From Bathymodiolus brooksi (lineage: Eukaryota > Mollusca > Bivalvia > Mytilida > Modiolidae), in contig OY804578.1 of NCBI GenBank assembly GCA_963680875.1, forward strand, positions 25,201,101-25,265,100: a stretch of DNA of 64,000 nucleotides. Direction: 5' to 3'. Below are positions 1-12,654 of the stretch, in pieces; position 1 is the first letter of the stretch; each line of letters begins with the position of its first letter. The notes under the pieces were generated by a model that worked only from the letters and a program-made list of their open reading frames with translations, made no database searches and was not told the origin of the DNA. The translations under genes and the position numbers were made by a program.

Positions 1-3000
1 ATACCTATTAGAGAGGAATCAGTATATACATTACAAAACAACATCAATGAGATCTAAAAATAGAATACCTATTAGAGAGGAATCAGTATATAAATTACAA
101 AACAACATCAATGAGATCTAAAAATAGAATACCTATTAGAGAGGAATCAGTATATAAATTACAAAACAACATCAATGAGATCTAAAAATAGAATACCTAT
201 TAGAGAGGAATCAGTATATAAATTACAAAACAACATCAATGAGATCTAAAAATAGAATACCTATTAGAGAGGAATCAGTATATACATTACAAAACAACAT
301 CAATGAGATCTAAAAATAGAATACCTATTAGAGAGGAATCAGTATATAAATTACAAAACAACATCAATGAGATCTAAAAATAGAATACCTATTAGAGAGG
401 AATCAGTATATACATTACAAAACGACATCAATGAGATCTAAAAATAGAATACCTATTAGAGAGGAATCAGTATATAAATTACAAAACAACATCAATGAGA
501 TCTAAAAATAGAATACCTATTAGAGAGGAATCAGTATATAAATTACAAAACAACATCAATGAAATCTAAAAAAAGAATATCTATTAGAGAGGAATCAGTA
601 TATAAATTACAAAACAACATCAATGAGATCTAAAAATAGAATACCTATTAGAGAGGAATCAGTATATAAATTACAAAACAACATCAATGAGATCTAAAAA
701 TAGAATACCTATTAGAGAGGAATCAGTATATAAATTACAAAACAACATCAATGAGATCTAAAAATAGAATACCTATTAGAGAGGAATCAGTATATAAATT
801 ACAAAACAACATCAATGAGATCTAAAAATAGAATACCTATTAGAGAGGAATCAGTATATAAATTACAAAACAACATCAATGAGATCTAAAAATAGAATAC
901 CTATTAGAGAGGAATCAGTATATAAATTACAAAACAACATCAATGAGATCTAAAAATAGAATACCTATTAGAGAGGAATCAGTATATAAATTACAAAACA
1001 ACATCAATGAGATCTAAAAATAGAATACCTATTAGAGAGGAATCAGTATATAAATTACAAAACAACATCAATGAGATCTAAAAATAGAATACCTATTAGA
1101 GAGGAATCAGTATATAAATTACAAAACAACATCAATGAGATCTAAAAATAGAATACCTATTAGAGAGGAATCAGTATATAAATTACAAAACAACATCAAT
1201 GAGATCTAAAAATAGAATACCTATTAGAGAGGAATCAGTATATAAATTACAAAACGACATCAATGAGATCTAAAAATAGAATATCTATTAGAGAGGAATC
1301 AGTATATAAATTACAAAACAACATCAATGAGATCTAAAAATAGAATACCTATTAGAGAGGAATCAGTATATAAATTACAAAACAACATCAATGAGATCTA
1401 AAAATAGAATACCTATTAGAGAGGAATCAGTATATAAATTACAAAACAACATCAATGAGATCTAAAAAAAGAATACCTATTAGAGAGGAATCAGTATATA
1501 TATTACAAAACAACATCAATGAGATCTAATAATAGAATACCTATTAGAGAGGAATCAGTATATAAATTACAAAACAACATCAATGAGATCTAAAAATAGA
1601 ATACCTATTAGAGAGGAATCAGTATATAAATTACAAAACAACATCAATGAGATCTAAAAATAGAATACCTATTAGAGAGGAATCAGTATATAAATTACAA
1701 AACAACATCAATGAGATCTAAAAATAGAATACCTATTAGAGAGGAATCAGTATATATATTGCAAAACAACATCAATGAGATCTAAAAATAGAATACCTAT
1801 TAGAGAGGAATCAGTATATAAATTACAAAACAACATCAATGAGATCTAAAAATAGAATACCTATTAGAGAGGAATCAGTATATAAATTACAAAACAACAT
1901 CAATGAGATCTAAAAATAGAATACCTATTAGAGAGGAATCAGTATATAAATTACAAAACAACATCAATGAGATCTAAAAATAGAATACCTATTAGAGAGG
2001 AATCAGTATATAAATTACAAAACAACATCAATGAGATCTAAAAATAGAATACCTATTAGAGAGGAATCAGTATATAAATTACAAAACAACATCAATGAGA
2101 TCTAAAAATAGAATACCTATTAGAGAGGAATCAGTATATAAATTACAAAACAACATCAATGAGATGTAAAAATAGAATACCTATTAGAGAGGAATCAGTA
2201 TATAAATTACAAAACAACATCAATGAGATCTAAAAATAGAATACCTATTAGAGAGGAATCAGTATATAAATTACAAAACAACATCAATGAGATCTAAAAA
2301 TAGAATACCTATTAGAGAGGAATCAGTATATAAATTACAAAACAACATCAATGAGATCTAAAAATAGAATACCTATTAGAGAGGAATCAGTATATAAATT
2401 ACAAAACAACATCAATGAGATCTAAAAATAGAATACCTATTAGAGAGGAATCAGTATATAAATTACAAAACAACATCAATGAGATCTAAAAATAGAATAC
2501 CTATTAGAGAGGAATCAGTATATAAATTACAAAACAACATCAATGAGATCTAAAAATAGAATACCTATTAGAGAGGAATCAGTATATAAATTACAAAACA
2601 ACATCAATGAGATCTAAAAATAGAATACCTATTAGAGAGGAATCAGTATATAAATTACAAAACAACATCAATGAGATCTAAAAATAGAATACCTATTAGA
2701 GAGGAATCAGTATATAAATTACAAAACAACATCAATGAGATCTAAAAATAGAATACCTATTAGAGAGGAATCAGTATATAAATTACAAAACAACAGCAAT
2801 GAGATCTAAAAATAGAATACCTATTAGAGAGGAATCAGTATATAAATTACAAAACAACATCAATGAGATCTAAAAATAGAATATCTATTAGAGAGGAATC
2901 AGTATATAAATTACAAAACGACATCAATGAGATCTAAAAATAGAATACCTATTAGAGAGGAATCAGTATATAAATTACAAAACAACATCAATGAGATCTA

Positions 3001-3644
3001 AAAATAGAATACCTATTAGAGAGGAATCAGTATATAAATTACAAAACAACATCAATGAGATCTAAAAATAGAATACCTATTAGAGAGGAATCAGTATATA
3101 AATTACAAAACAACATCAATGAGATCTAAAAATAGAATACCTATTAGAGAGGAATCAGTATATAAATTACAAAACAACATCAATGAGATCTAAAAATAGA
3201 ATACCTATTAGAGAGGAATCAGTATATAAATTACAAAACAACATCAATGAGATCTAAAAATAGAATACCTATTAGAGAGGAATCAGTATATATATTACAA
3301 AACAACATCAATGAGATCTAAAAATAGAATACCTATTAGAGAGGAATCAGTATATAAATTACAAAACAACATCAATGAGATCTAAAAATAGAATACCTAT
3401 TAGAGAGGAATCAGTATATAAATTACAAAACAACATCAATGAGATCTAAAAATAAAATACCTATTAGAGAGGAATCAGTATATAAATTACAAAACAACAT
3501 CAATGAGATCTAAAAATAGAATACCTATTAGAGAGGAATCAGTATATAAATTACAAAACAACATCAATGAGATCTAAAAATAGAATACCTATTAGAGAGG
3601 AATCAGTATATAAATTACAAAACAACATCAATGAGATCTAAAAA
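1..3644. repeat. Satellite array: 64-bp unit, 57 copies
   Basis: Unit starts (motif atacctattagagaggaatc) fall at 1, 65, 129 and so on to 3585, exactly 64 bp apart with no indel in the whole array. Most copies are identical. Variants are single substitutions: C at unit position 29 in copies 1, 5 and 7; T at the same place in copies 24, 28 and 52; G at position 40 in copies 7, 20 and 46; atatct for atacct in copies 10, 21 and 46. Nearly every unit has one agatct site. Because 64 is not a multiple of 3 and each unit has stops, it is not coding. The array is cut by the left window edge, so its true length is unknown. It ends in an A-run. Confidence 0.98.
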
Positions 3645-4513
3645 AAAAGAGTAACATACAAAAATAAATCAGACAACACGATCTGCTCTACATAAAATAG
3701 AAAACAACTTAATTGAAGCATAAATTGAAAAAGAATTGGACAACATACGCGACATTGTAGCCATCACCTGCTCCATATGATACACCTGTCCATAACTACA
3801 CAAATTAAGTAACAAAAAAACAATCATGTCTTAATAGCTATATAATTATATTTCAGTATTTTTTGTATCCTAAAAGCACATTCAAATTAAACAGGTCTGA
3901 TCAACTTTTTATCATTCTACACAGTCAAAGTATCTTTGTACAAATATGGTTTAAGGTTCTGTTATTTATTTTATCAAAAATTATGTAAATACTGTTCACG
4001 TATTTGTAAATCTGCTAAGTGATGTCATAATGCCAAATTGGCTTCATCACGTGTTCTGTGTAGTAAGCAGATACTAATAGTTTGATCCCTGTCCATGTTT
4101 TCCTGATTACAAGTATGCCCATAATATGTATACATTATGTCGAACGCTGAGATTATATGTTTGTTATAGACATACCACTGTAGGTAGATTACCTTACTCG
4201 TAGCACATGCTTGTGTTTTGTCATTAAAATACATTATTTGAAATGAAAACAAAATAAACAATGAATGTCACTCGGATACAGTGTTAATGACAATACAATG
4301 TAGGGAAATAACTGTTTGTAACAATTGTGATACCATGATGTTCAGTATATAAATGTATTGTAAATTATTAGTTTGTATTCTTTGATTTCAGTGATTTTTG
4401 TTGGTAAGAATAATATACTGCTGTTCTTTGTCTTCAATTTAAAAGCATCGATCATCATTAGAAGGTCAGACAGTAAAACATTTTATTGGATAGAGAGAAA
4501 CTGGAATCTGTAG
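3645..4513. other. AT-rich non-coding stretch
   Basis: This is single-copy-looking AT-rich DNA between the satellite and a dispersed repeat. It has stops in all frames and no splice-bounded open frame that I can defend. The 78-codon minus frame at 4025-4261 has no recognisable domain. Confidence 0.6.
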
Positions 4514-4700
4514 TTGATTGATTGATTGTTGGTTATTTAACGCCCAGCAACACATTTAGGGATAATTTACGCACAAGGAGCGTGTCACTTTCCAAACAGG
4601 ATACTAATTTTGGCTTACGGTCAGATATTCCGCATTACAACCTGATAGCCATGGGGATGTGTTAGCAAGATCTTTGGGTTGAACCATTGAAACATCGCAA
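4514..4700. repeat. Dispersed molluscan repeat (SINE-like fragment)
   Basis: It begins with tgattgattgattgttgg followed by atttaacgcccagcaacac, a phrase typical of short interspersed repeats in bivalves. It continues with gcacaaggagcgtgtcactt. A related phrase, gagtggagcgtgacactctcc, recurs near 32450 in this window. No RNA polymerase III B box was recognised, so the exact family is unsure. Confidence 0.5.
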
Positions 4701-4986
4701 GTACTAAGTCGTTAATCGTTATATAATTTTTTAATACCATTTTTATTTTGCTTCCATGATAATTATTATCAGAACATATAGTTTATGCTTTGAAGTCTCA
4801 GGAAGAAATACAATGTTTTCCTGTTAACGGTAATGTTGTTTCCAGGTCTATAAATGTCAGTTCGATATTTTCTAGATGTATGTTTTGGTTTATTGTCTGT
4901 CCATAATTGGTTACCACGATAGAACATTATTATCTATATACAATGAAAAACAAATGAACTTGTAGATGATAAAAGTTAGAGAAAAC

Positions 4987-5816
4987 CGAAGGGACAATCA
5001 AGAATGAACAATCCAGAGACATTGGCAACACGAAGGGACAATCAAGAATGAACAACCCAGAGACATTGGCAACACGAAGGGACAATCAAAAATGAACAAT
5101 CCAGAGACATTGGCAACGCGAAGGGACAATCAAGAATGAACAATCCAGAGACATTGGCAATACGAAGGGACAATCAAGAATGAACAACCCAGAGACATTG
5201 GCAACACGAAGGGACAATAAAAAATGAACAATCCAGAGACATTGACAACGCGAAGGGACAATCAAGAATGAACAATCCAGAGACATTGGCAACACGAAGG
5301 GACAATCATGAATGAACAATCCAGAGACATTGGCAACGCGAAGGGACAATCAAGAATGAACAATCCAGAGACATTGGCAATACGAAGGGACAATCAAGAA
5401 TGAACAATCCAGAGACATTGGCAACACGAAGGGACAATCAAGAATGAACAATCCAGAAACATTCGCAACACGAAGGGACAATCAAGAATGAACAATCCAG
5501 AGACATTGGCAACGCGAAGGGACAATCAAGAATGAATAATCCAGAGACATTGGCAATACGAAGGGACAATCACGAATGAACAATCCAGAGACATTGGCAA
5601 CACGAAGGGACAATCAAGAATGAACAATCCAGAGACGTTGGCAACGCGAAGGGACAATCAAGAATGAACAATCCAGAGACATTGGCAACACGAAGGGACA
5701 ATCAAGAATGAACAATCCAGAGACACTGGCAACACGAAGGGACAATCAAGAATGAACAATCCAGAGACACTGGCAACACGAAGGGACAATCAAGAATGAA
5801 CAATCCAGAGACATTG
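4987..5816. repeat. Minisatellite: 44-bp unit, 19 copies
   Basis: The unit begins cgaagggacaatcaagaatg and repeats every 44 bp from 4987 to 5779, in perfect register (18 steps of 44 = 792). The junction triplet varies between aacacg, aacgcg and aatacg. The order aacacg-aacgcg-aatacg-aacacg recurs three times, which indicates a higher-order repeat of 4-5 units. The unit sequence also occurs once, inside a dispersed retroelement tail at 23496-23560. Minus-strand open frames here are repeat artefacts. Confidence 0.97.
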
Positions 5817-5975
5817 CAATATTGGAAACACAAGACACAGGACGAAGATTAACAAATCATAAAAACACAAAACAGCAAAGAAAACCAAAAAAGATGATCA
5901 ACACGGACCCCACCAACACCGGGAGTGAACCTAGGTGCTCGCCAATGGTAAGCAGTTCCTGTCTCTTGTATAGCT
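5817..5975 (-). mobile_element. Penelope-like element 3' tail (minus)
   Basis: Read on the minus strand this has the shared tail of the window's retroelements: the toxic-free non-coding phrases for 'gcagttcct' near 5953, a GTG-rich stretch matching the 'gtgttg...gatc' core, and the 'cgaag' end that runs straight into the 44-bp minisatellite. The tail and minisatellite are therefore one element, with an amplified internal segment. No coding capacity remains. Confidence 0.7.
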
Positions 5976-5996
5976 ATTGACCAGTAATTGTCGAAT

Positions 5997-6036
5997 ATGA
6001 AGTTATTAATTATCTTTCTGGTTTTTTGTGTACATG
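5997..6036 (+). CDS. Candidate first exon: signal peptide of cysteine-rich peptide
   Basis: An ATG at 5997 opens the frame MKLLIIFLVFCVH, a textbook short signal peptide: one lysine, then a hydrophobic core. If the exon ends at 6036, before the GT at 6037, it leaves one G. Joined to the AT that opens the exon at 7153, this makes a GAT codon and keeps the frame into the cysteine-rich exons. The phase match is the main support. Against it, the donor (GTGCAT) is weak, an alternative GT lies at 6028, and transcript data are lacking. The exon sits just downstream of a Penelope-like tail, so any promoter lies in or near transposon DNA. The true first exon could be elsewhere. Confidence 0.35.
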
Positions 6037-7152
6037 GTGCATTGAACACATGTGCATTATTTATCAGCTTATTTCATCTTCATTCTTAATACATAGAGTA
6101 TCAAACTTATATTATAAATATTATAAATATTGTCTTAAGAAGTACACTGCACTTGTATCATTAATGGAGTCTCAATCTAGACATTATAAATATAGTTGTA
6201 ACCTAAACATAGATTTTGATCTGTTTCTACGGTTTTGCGATTTGATTTTGAAACTGTTTCGACAGTTTAGTATACTTTTATTTTATTGTCGCTTTATTAC
6301 ATTGTAATATCTTTTTGTATATACCTTTTATCAAGTTTCTCCTCTACATGTAACAATATTTTCCACAAAAATAACTGTTTTTATCTTTATTTTAAGAGAA
6401 TGTTTAACGATTTTGATATTTGACATTGGAATTGTTCAGACAGTGTAGTATTCTTCGTTTTTCATTTCATTATCTAAGACCAGCACTGAAGTGAGCACAT
6501 ATACCCTTAAAAACTAGACGTAGAAATAACATCTCTAAGAGTATCATTGACCTGCAAATTGTTACCGGTCATTCGATTATAAATATCGTTCAGAACAAAA
6601 CAAATTGAATGGTATTTTCAGAAATTAAATTAAGATAAAGTTTCAAGAATGAGAGGAATAATTTAATAATTACATAATTTCAGAATTAAATTAAGTTGTT
6701 TTGTCTTTTGAAATTTATTCAACATTTTGTTTTGTGTTGTATATTTGTTATATAACAGTGAGCAGCACAATAGAACCTATATATATGTACTTAAGTTGAT
6801 GAGAACAATTTAATTTAATTGGATTCTTAATTTTAATCAGATTGCACACTGTATTACATAAACTATTAGATTAGGAATGTGGGGATTGCTATCCTAGTTT
6901 CCCCCTCCCCACCCCCAACTAAATAAAGTTTTTAGACTGTCATGAAAAAAACCCTTACCTAAGTCCAAAGTAAAGGGATAACGCTTTCCTCTTCTGTATT
7001 CGAGGCACAATAAATTATGCATCAGCGAACATAACCTTAAAATGGTGAACCAGACACACGACATACAGAGTTCATGCTTATTGCCTCAATACATTTGTCT
7101 TAAATTTTATCTACATAATATAGCTATATATATTTTGTTTATTGTTTTGTAG
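6037..7152. other. Probable intron / AT-rich spacer
   Basis: This 1.1-kb AT-rich stretch lies between the candidate signal exon and the first cysteine-rich exon. It ends in a T-rich tract and ttgttttgtag, a good splice acceptor. No other coding block was recognised in it; the 93-codon plus frame at 6026-6307 looks like chance. Confidence 0.45.
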
Positions 7153-7244
7153 ATGGAAAGCCATGGATATCATTGTGTAATTTAGTTGTCTACAGTTTTA
7201 ATCTACCATGCATGACAGAAGACTATAAAAACTGTGACTGCAAG
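7153..7244 (+). CDS. Exon of secreted cysteine-rich peptide (internal exon)
   Basis: A 92-bp open block is bounded by a pyrimidine-rich acceptor (tgttttgtag ending at 7152) and a strong donor (caag then gtatgt at 7245). After two bases completing a split codon it encodes 30 residues, beginning GKPWISLC and ending KNCDCK. Four of these are cysteines: SLC, LPC, KNC and CDC. The donor is phase 0 and joins in frame to the next exon at 7969. The family is not recognised. The layout (short signal exon, two compact Cys-rich exons) is that of secreted disulfide-rich peptides such as molluscan antimicrobial or matrix peptides, but no specific motif of mytilin, myticin, defensin or macin was seen. Confidence 0.6.
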
Positions 7245-7968
7245 GTATGTGATCTGTTGTGAATAAGTAAGGATCTTTAAAGTCAAATGCTCTCTAATAA
7301 CTTTTTACATAGAGGTAACTTGATACAGCCAGCGATAGTGACACCCATCCAATCAGAATGTGCGTTTCAAACACAGATATCATTTGGATAAAAAAACTAA
7401 GCATAAAATGGACAGGTGTAGGTTTTGTCATGAAGTTCTGTCAAAAATTCGGGGACACATTTTGAATTTTCAGTCAACTGCGTACATAGTTGGAGTTTTG
7501 TGTTTAGGCTTTGTAGATCATTAGTTATCTTTTTGTATTTATTCTCTAAGCCATTATATTCTGCCTTTGGATTTACCCTTTCTGTTTACCCCTTTGGTAT
7601 CTTCAAACTTATCGTAAATTAATGTCTTTAGTTGATTGGCTGAAAATATAACAAACCCTGCATAACGGAAATAACTGACAAAATCCAGCAAATTCTCTTG
7701 CCTGGAAATTACAAAATTACAGCAAACGCTGTCAAGTGTGAAGAGGATGGAGGTTGTTTGCATTATTACCATTGGTAAATGAAGATACTTGATCCGTTTG
7801 CTTGCGTCTAGTAATTGTAGGCAAATGTTTGATTTGTTTTTAACTTTTGGACATTGATACACATACAAAATATGCGTCCACTGTCCAATAATAAATAATG
7901 TTGACAATTAAATGACATTATACATACATTGCATATATATTATATATTGCCTGAATGTATGTTTGCAG

Positions 7969-8115
7969 ATCATTTACGAGAAATGCAAGGCTAATAATTG
8001 TCCAGATGAGAGTGACTCTTGTACTTATACACCAAAGGACGGGAATGGATGGGGATATCCATGTCTACGAGATAACACGGACAACTGTAAATGGAAAGAA
8101 TGCCATGATGTGTAG
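7969..8115 (+). CDS. Last exon of secreted cysteine-rich peptide
   Basis: An acceptor ttgcag ends at 7968, preceded by a T/A-rich tract. The exon is then open in phase 0 for 48 codons to TAG at 8113-8115. It starts IIYEKCKANNCPDE and ends CKWKECHDV. Six cysteines here plus four in the preceding exon give ten, an even number consistent with five disulfides. The composition (Asp, Asn, Lys, Gly, Trp, Cys) contrasts with the Ile/Leu/Phe/Tyr/Ser-rich chance frames around it. A canonical AATAAA lies 36 bases after the stop. If the candidate first exon is right the precursor is about 92 residues, secreted. I cannot name the family; a function in immunity, venom-like secretion or shell/byssus matrix would be guesswork. 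Confidence 0.7.
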   Translation: MIYEKCKANNCPDESDSCTYTPKDGNGWGYPCLRDNTDNCKWKECHDV

Positions 8116-8150
8116 TTCACCTGGTGACAGACAAATCACTACATGATGTT

Positions 8151-8156
8151 AATAAA
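8151..8156 (+). terminator. Poly(A) signal of the cysteine-rich peptide gene
   Basis: A canonical AATAAA lies 36 bases past the TAG stop and is followed within 25 bases by a GT-rich stretch (ttatgttggt). That is the usual arrangement of a metazoan cleavage and polyadenylation site. Confidence 0.6.
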
Positions 8157-8159
8157 CAC

Positions 8160-11100
8160 ATGATTATGTTGGTCGATTCTACTTTTCCAAAATTGAAGCT
8201 AAGCATTTGCGTTCATATTTCAGGGTTGTCGTTAACAGATGTCAGTAATATCTTTCCCATTTTGTGATTTTATTTAATTTTCCAGACATGCAATTATTGT
8301 ATTCGGCTTTTTAAATTCCATGGGAAAATGATATTGCATATACATGTATATCTAATTCTGAATAAAAAAATGTCATAATTGGCTATTAAAATTTGATTCA
8401 AAATCATGGTGATTCGACCTTTATTAAACTATAATAATAGTGTTTCCTAGTTGATATATTTTACAGTTTGTAAGAAAAAAATTGCATCCACAATTAAATT
8501 AACGAATTTATGATAGATATGGAGGTCATGTAGGCCATGTTCTATATCTACTGTAGATGGGGGATCCAGAGACTATTTTGACGTGTAGTACATATAATAT
8601 ATAATTAATTATAAGTATTGTCAATAAGATTCTATAATTTGTATAATGCACCCTAACACGAGTAATTTATAGACAAAAACATAAATTGTCTAGTGGAATG
8701 AAATCCTGACATGACGTTTATCAAAGCAATATCACATATACTCATTACATACAATAGAGATATTATTTCCGTATTTTACATTAAAAAGATTGGTTTTTAC
8801 TAGTAATTACTTTTGATAAATGTGAGAAGGAACTCACAAGAGTATTATGAACGAGATATTGAGAAATAATATTCCTATTATTAATGTGTCTATAGAGTGA
8901 ACGTGTTTATGGCATGACGATAATATACTTGTGTCAGTACGTGGAAATAAATAAAAATGACATAATCTCTTCTTTGACAAATAATAAAATAGCTACAATT
9001 GCTGAATAATAGGAATCGTAAACCTATATAAATATGCTTTAGGTAGGTGTTTCTGAGTTATCTCGCTTTGATCAGGTGTTTTGTTTTGAATTGTGAAATT
9101 CCTAGGTTTGTACATTATCACTCTCAAGTTCATGTCTTCATTTGATTATTTAAAGTGACAGTGTCCACGATTTCTCATAATTTTTAAGTTTGACAACAAC
9201 TTGAAAATAAGATAGATAAATCAATAAAATGACAAAATAACCGTTTCAGATAAACAGAAATTTGTTTGATTAGATGTAATTAAACATTGTCTGCTGGTCA
9301 AGCTCATGAATTATTCATGATTCATTGACCCAGATTTATCAAAACAAGGACATGCATGATGTCGTAAGCAGTTTATTTAACCTATCTTTAGACTATAATG
9401 TATAATTCATACATGTTTAATGATACATTAGTCATACTTACCTTTAAGAACACAATTTATCAATCAAAACTCAAATTATTAGCCATTTTTGTAACAATTT
9501 TAATTTGTAAACAACATAAGCTGTTTCAAACCTATTCCGCGCCTGCGTAGTTCATCATACAGAGACGGAGTTATCTTGATTGACTTGAATTATAATAACC
9601 AAGACACAAATTGCTTGCTAACACATTTCCCCCGAAATATTTCGTGAAAACCACTTTTCGGTGTTTTTGGCTATTTTAGATGAATTCTTACTCACATTTG
9701 TTCAAGTTTGGGAGAAAAAAAATCCGATTTACAAAATCGGACAAAATCTTAGACACTCATCTTAATCGCACAGATTTGTCGATGGCACAAAATAAAAGTG
9801 AAAATATTTTCTTTTTTATTTAATTTTGTTGTTTTTTTTAATTTTTTTGGTGCTTTTAAAAAAAAAGAAATTTCGATATGTGCATTTTGAATATCAGAGT
9901 TTTATGTCCATCAAATTGACATTTTCACACAAATATAAAAACTAAAAATAATAGTTGTCGTCAGGAAATAGTAAGAAGATATTGATGACGAGGTTTTGTG
10001 CAAGCTTTATCATTTACAGTTTCTCATTGCCCGTTTGGTATCTTCAAACTTTTCTCTTTTGACATTTTGCTGTTTTTCATTTAAAACAAATGTGATTTTA
10101 CTGTACCACAACAGCTGTATGTCATCTCATAAACTACAATAATCAATCCCCCTTTTATATGGAAACCATTCAATAGTATTACATTGTATTTATACATCGA
10201 TTTTGTTAAGCAAGGATTAAATCTGACCATATAAACTTGTTGTGTCTGAAAAACTTATCGCGTTGAAAGAAATTCATCTGAAGCGAAAGCCAAGTTCTGT
10301 ATCGGTCCTTCTAGATATAGTGCTGTTTTAATTAGATAATGGGTATAGTGTTATACTGGTACATGTACTAGGTTCAGTGTACGATTAGATAGTGGTGTGT
10401 ACTTTATATTTGAATTATGTAACAATGCCATTATGGCTGATGATTTTCGACATGTTATTGGTGGATATTAAAACTTATTTATGTATCATTTCCTGTTTAG
10501 AATTGGAATATGAAAACTCAATTTATTTTTTCCACAAACTTCGCTGTGTCTATCGTATTTTAAATTTATTACATATTCCTATGAGAAAACATAGATATTT
10601 CTCCCAGTATATCAAGTAGTATCAACAACTTTTATCAAATAATATAAAACCCATGTGTTTGAGTTAAATAATGACAACATCACACTTGTATAATCGTCGT
10701 TACAACACCAATGCAATTGTTCAAATTATTCTGCGATTGTTTAGTCTTATATATACACAAATCTGGTTTAACATGTACGCAAGCCATATAGATATCTGAT
10801 GGAAAAGTACATAGCAAGAACAAAAACCAAACGAAACCAGAACACAAAAACACAAATAAAATTAAAAAAAAATCAGAAAAAAAAAAGAAAAAAAAATCAA
10901 GTAAAAAAAAAATAAGCAAAACACAGAAACAAAAAAACAAGCAAACAAACACACAACACAAAAACAAGCAAACAAACACACAACAAAAAAAGTAGACACA
11001 TAAACACATACCAGTCGAGAGATGGCAAACATTTTATGAGCCATGATTTTCGTATTTCAAACCGACAACCACTTCTACGTTTAACGTTGGACACCATCAC

Positions 11101-12654
11101 CAATACCCAATAAATACGCTTTGGTAAATACCGTGACAAACAGGTACATTTCATTCAAATACCCCGACAGAGGATAAAAGTAGATCAATTCAAAATGAAA
11201 GAACAAATATGACACAATGTGCTTAAGCGATCCCCTAATATATATGATTGAATAAATTTATTTTAATTAGACTGTTTTTGATAACGTAGATCCAAATACT
11301 ATTAATAAAACACAGAACATGAATTTTCAATTTATGGAAAATAATTGTCTTAATGTAAAAAGTTTCCATAATGATGATACAACCAGAATATTTTAATAAA
11401 TAAAGGGGAAACGATTCATTAAAGAAATAAAGCTACATACCGGGTTTTAGTCGTTAAAACTAGTTTAACTTCGCCACCTTTTATTGAAGTTCATGTACCA
11501 AGCCAGGAGAGTGAGCGGTTATGTATATGTGAATTAGGCTTATTGCTTTCTACAATTGTTCTATTACATTTTAGAACTGTTTCGACAGTGTGGTATTTTT
11601 TGTTTTTCATTTTTGGAATATAAAAAAACAAGCATCAATATATATAAAACTGTCTTAAGTCGTTGTTACTGTTTGTTGTATAATAAAGAAGTCTTTAATG
11701 ATAAGTTTGTTTAGAAGAAGCCCTAAAAAGTACACAAAGATAGAAAAAATAATAAAACAGATAGTTGTCAATATTTTGTAAACAAGATGTATGTGAAGTT
11801 CAGGGAAATATCCTTACTAACGTAAAAACTCGTTTGTACATAAAACCACAAGGTAACACCGTCCTACTGAATACCTTGATAAGCTTATCCATATTGACAG
11901 AATAGTTCTGCTGTGGTATGTATCGTAATGCTTAGTTGAACGGAAACAAAAAAAAACTCTGATTAATATTGAGATAAACTGTATCATAGAATGCAACGTA
12001 TATTATAATCCCGTCTCTTTAAGGCTGGAAATACAACAAAATCTATAACGTCTTAATTGTCTGTGTGAAATGAAAGGAATTCTAAGTTTGCGAAAGCGTT
12101 TAATATGATAAAGAGTTATGTGACCATGAAATGAGTTTGCAACTGCACAAAGGGTAAATTCCGATCAATAATACAAAATTATTACAAATTACACGTATTT
12201 CCAATAAATTTTCTTTTGATCCAATAATAAAATAAAGCTATTATTGAATATCTAGTTGGAAGCTTGAACCCGATCTTTAGAATAATTCAATTAGGTGTGC
12301 CTTCAACGATAATATTGTTACAGTATAGGATTCAGAACGGCAAAGTACATTATCAACCAATTTAGCTAATCAACTATTATTGATACATTATTTGTACTAT
12401 TGACCTTTAATTTGTTTAAATATATACAATTATATGTCCGGGTTATGAAATATGAGAGTTCATTTACGGCGACTATCCGGTGCAACAATCAATATAAGTA
12501 ATATTAGGTTTCCATATCTACATGTTATAATGACATGCATCGTGGTCGTATCATGTAAGGGAGAAATCAGATATGTGGTCCTGGTTTGCGATTAAATAAA
12601 ATCAGCATTAAATAACTGATCGGCATACAGAATACTTGATCTTGTATACATGTC
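8160..12654. other. Long AT-rich intergenic stretch
   Basis: No coding block is recognised. Landmarks: a perfect hairpin (tccgattt, aca, aaatcgga) at 9723-9741, in a stretch around 9150-9800 that looks like an old dispersed repeat; an isolated retroelement tail end (tttggtatcttcaaactttt) near 10034; and A-rich low-complexity DNA with aaacaaacacacaac motifs at 10800-11010. The last gives spurious Cys/Phe-rich frames on the minus strand. Confidence 0.6.

Noticed and set aside
1..3644. CRISPR-like appearance of the regular repeats
   Set aside because: Units are continuous with no unique spacers, and the surrounding genome is eukaryotic.
5086..5349. 87-codon repeated minus frame
   Set aside because: A by-product of the 44-bp minisatellite; the repeat is better explained as tandem DNA.
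10680..11154. Cys/Phe/Leu-rich minus frames resembling a membrane protein
   Set aside because: They translate A-rich low-complexity DNA (aaacaaacacac) in reverse; composition is set by the repeat.
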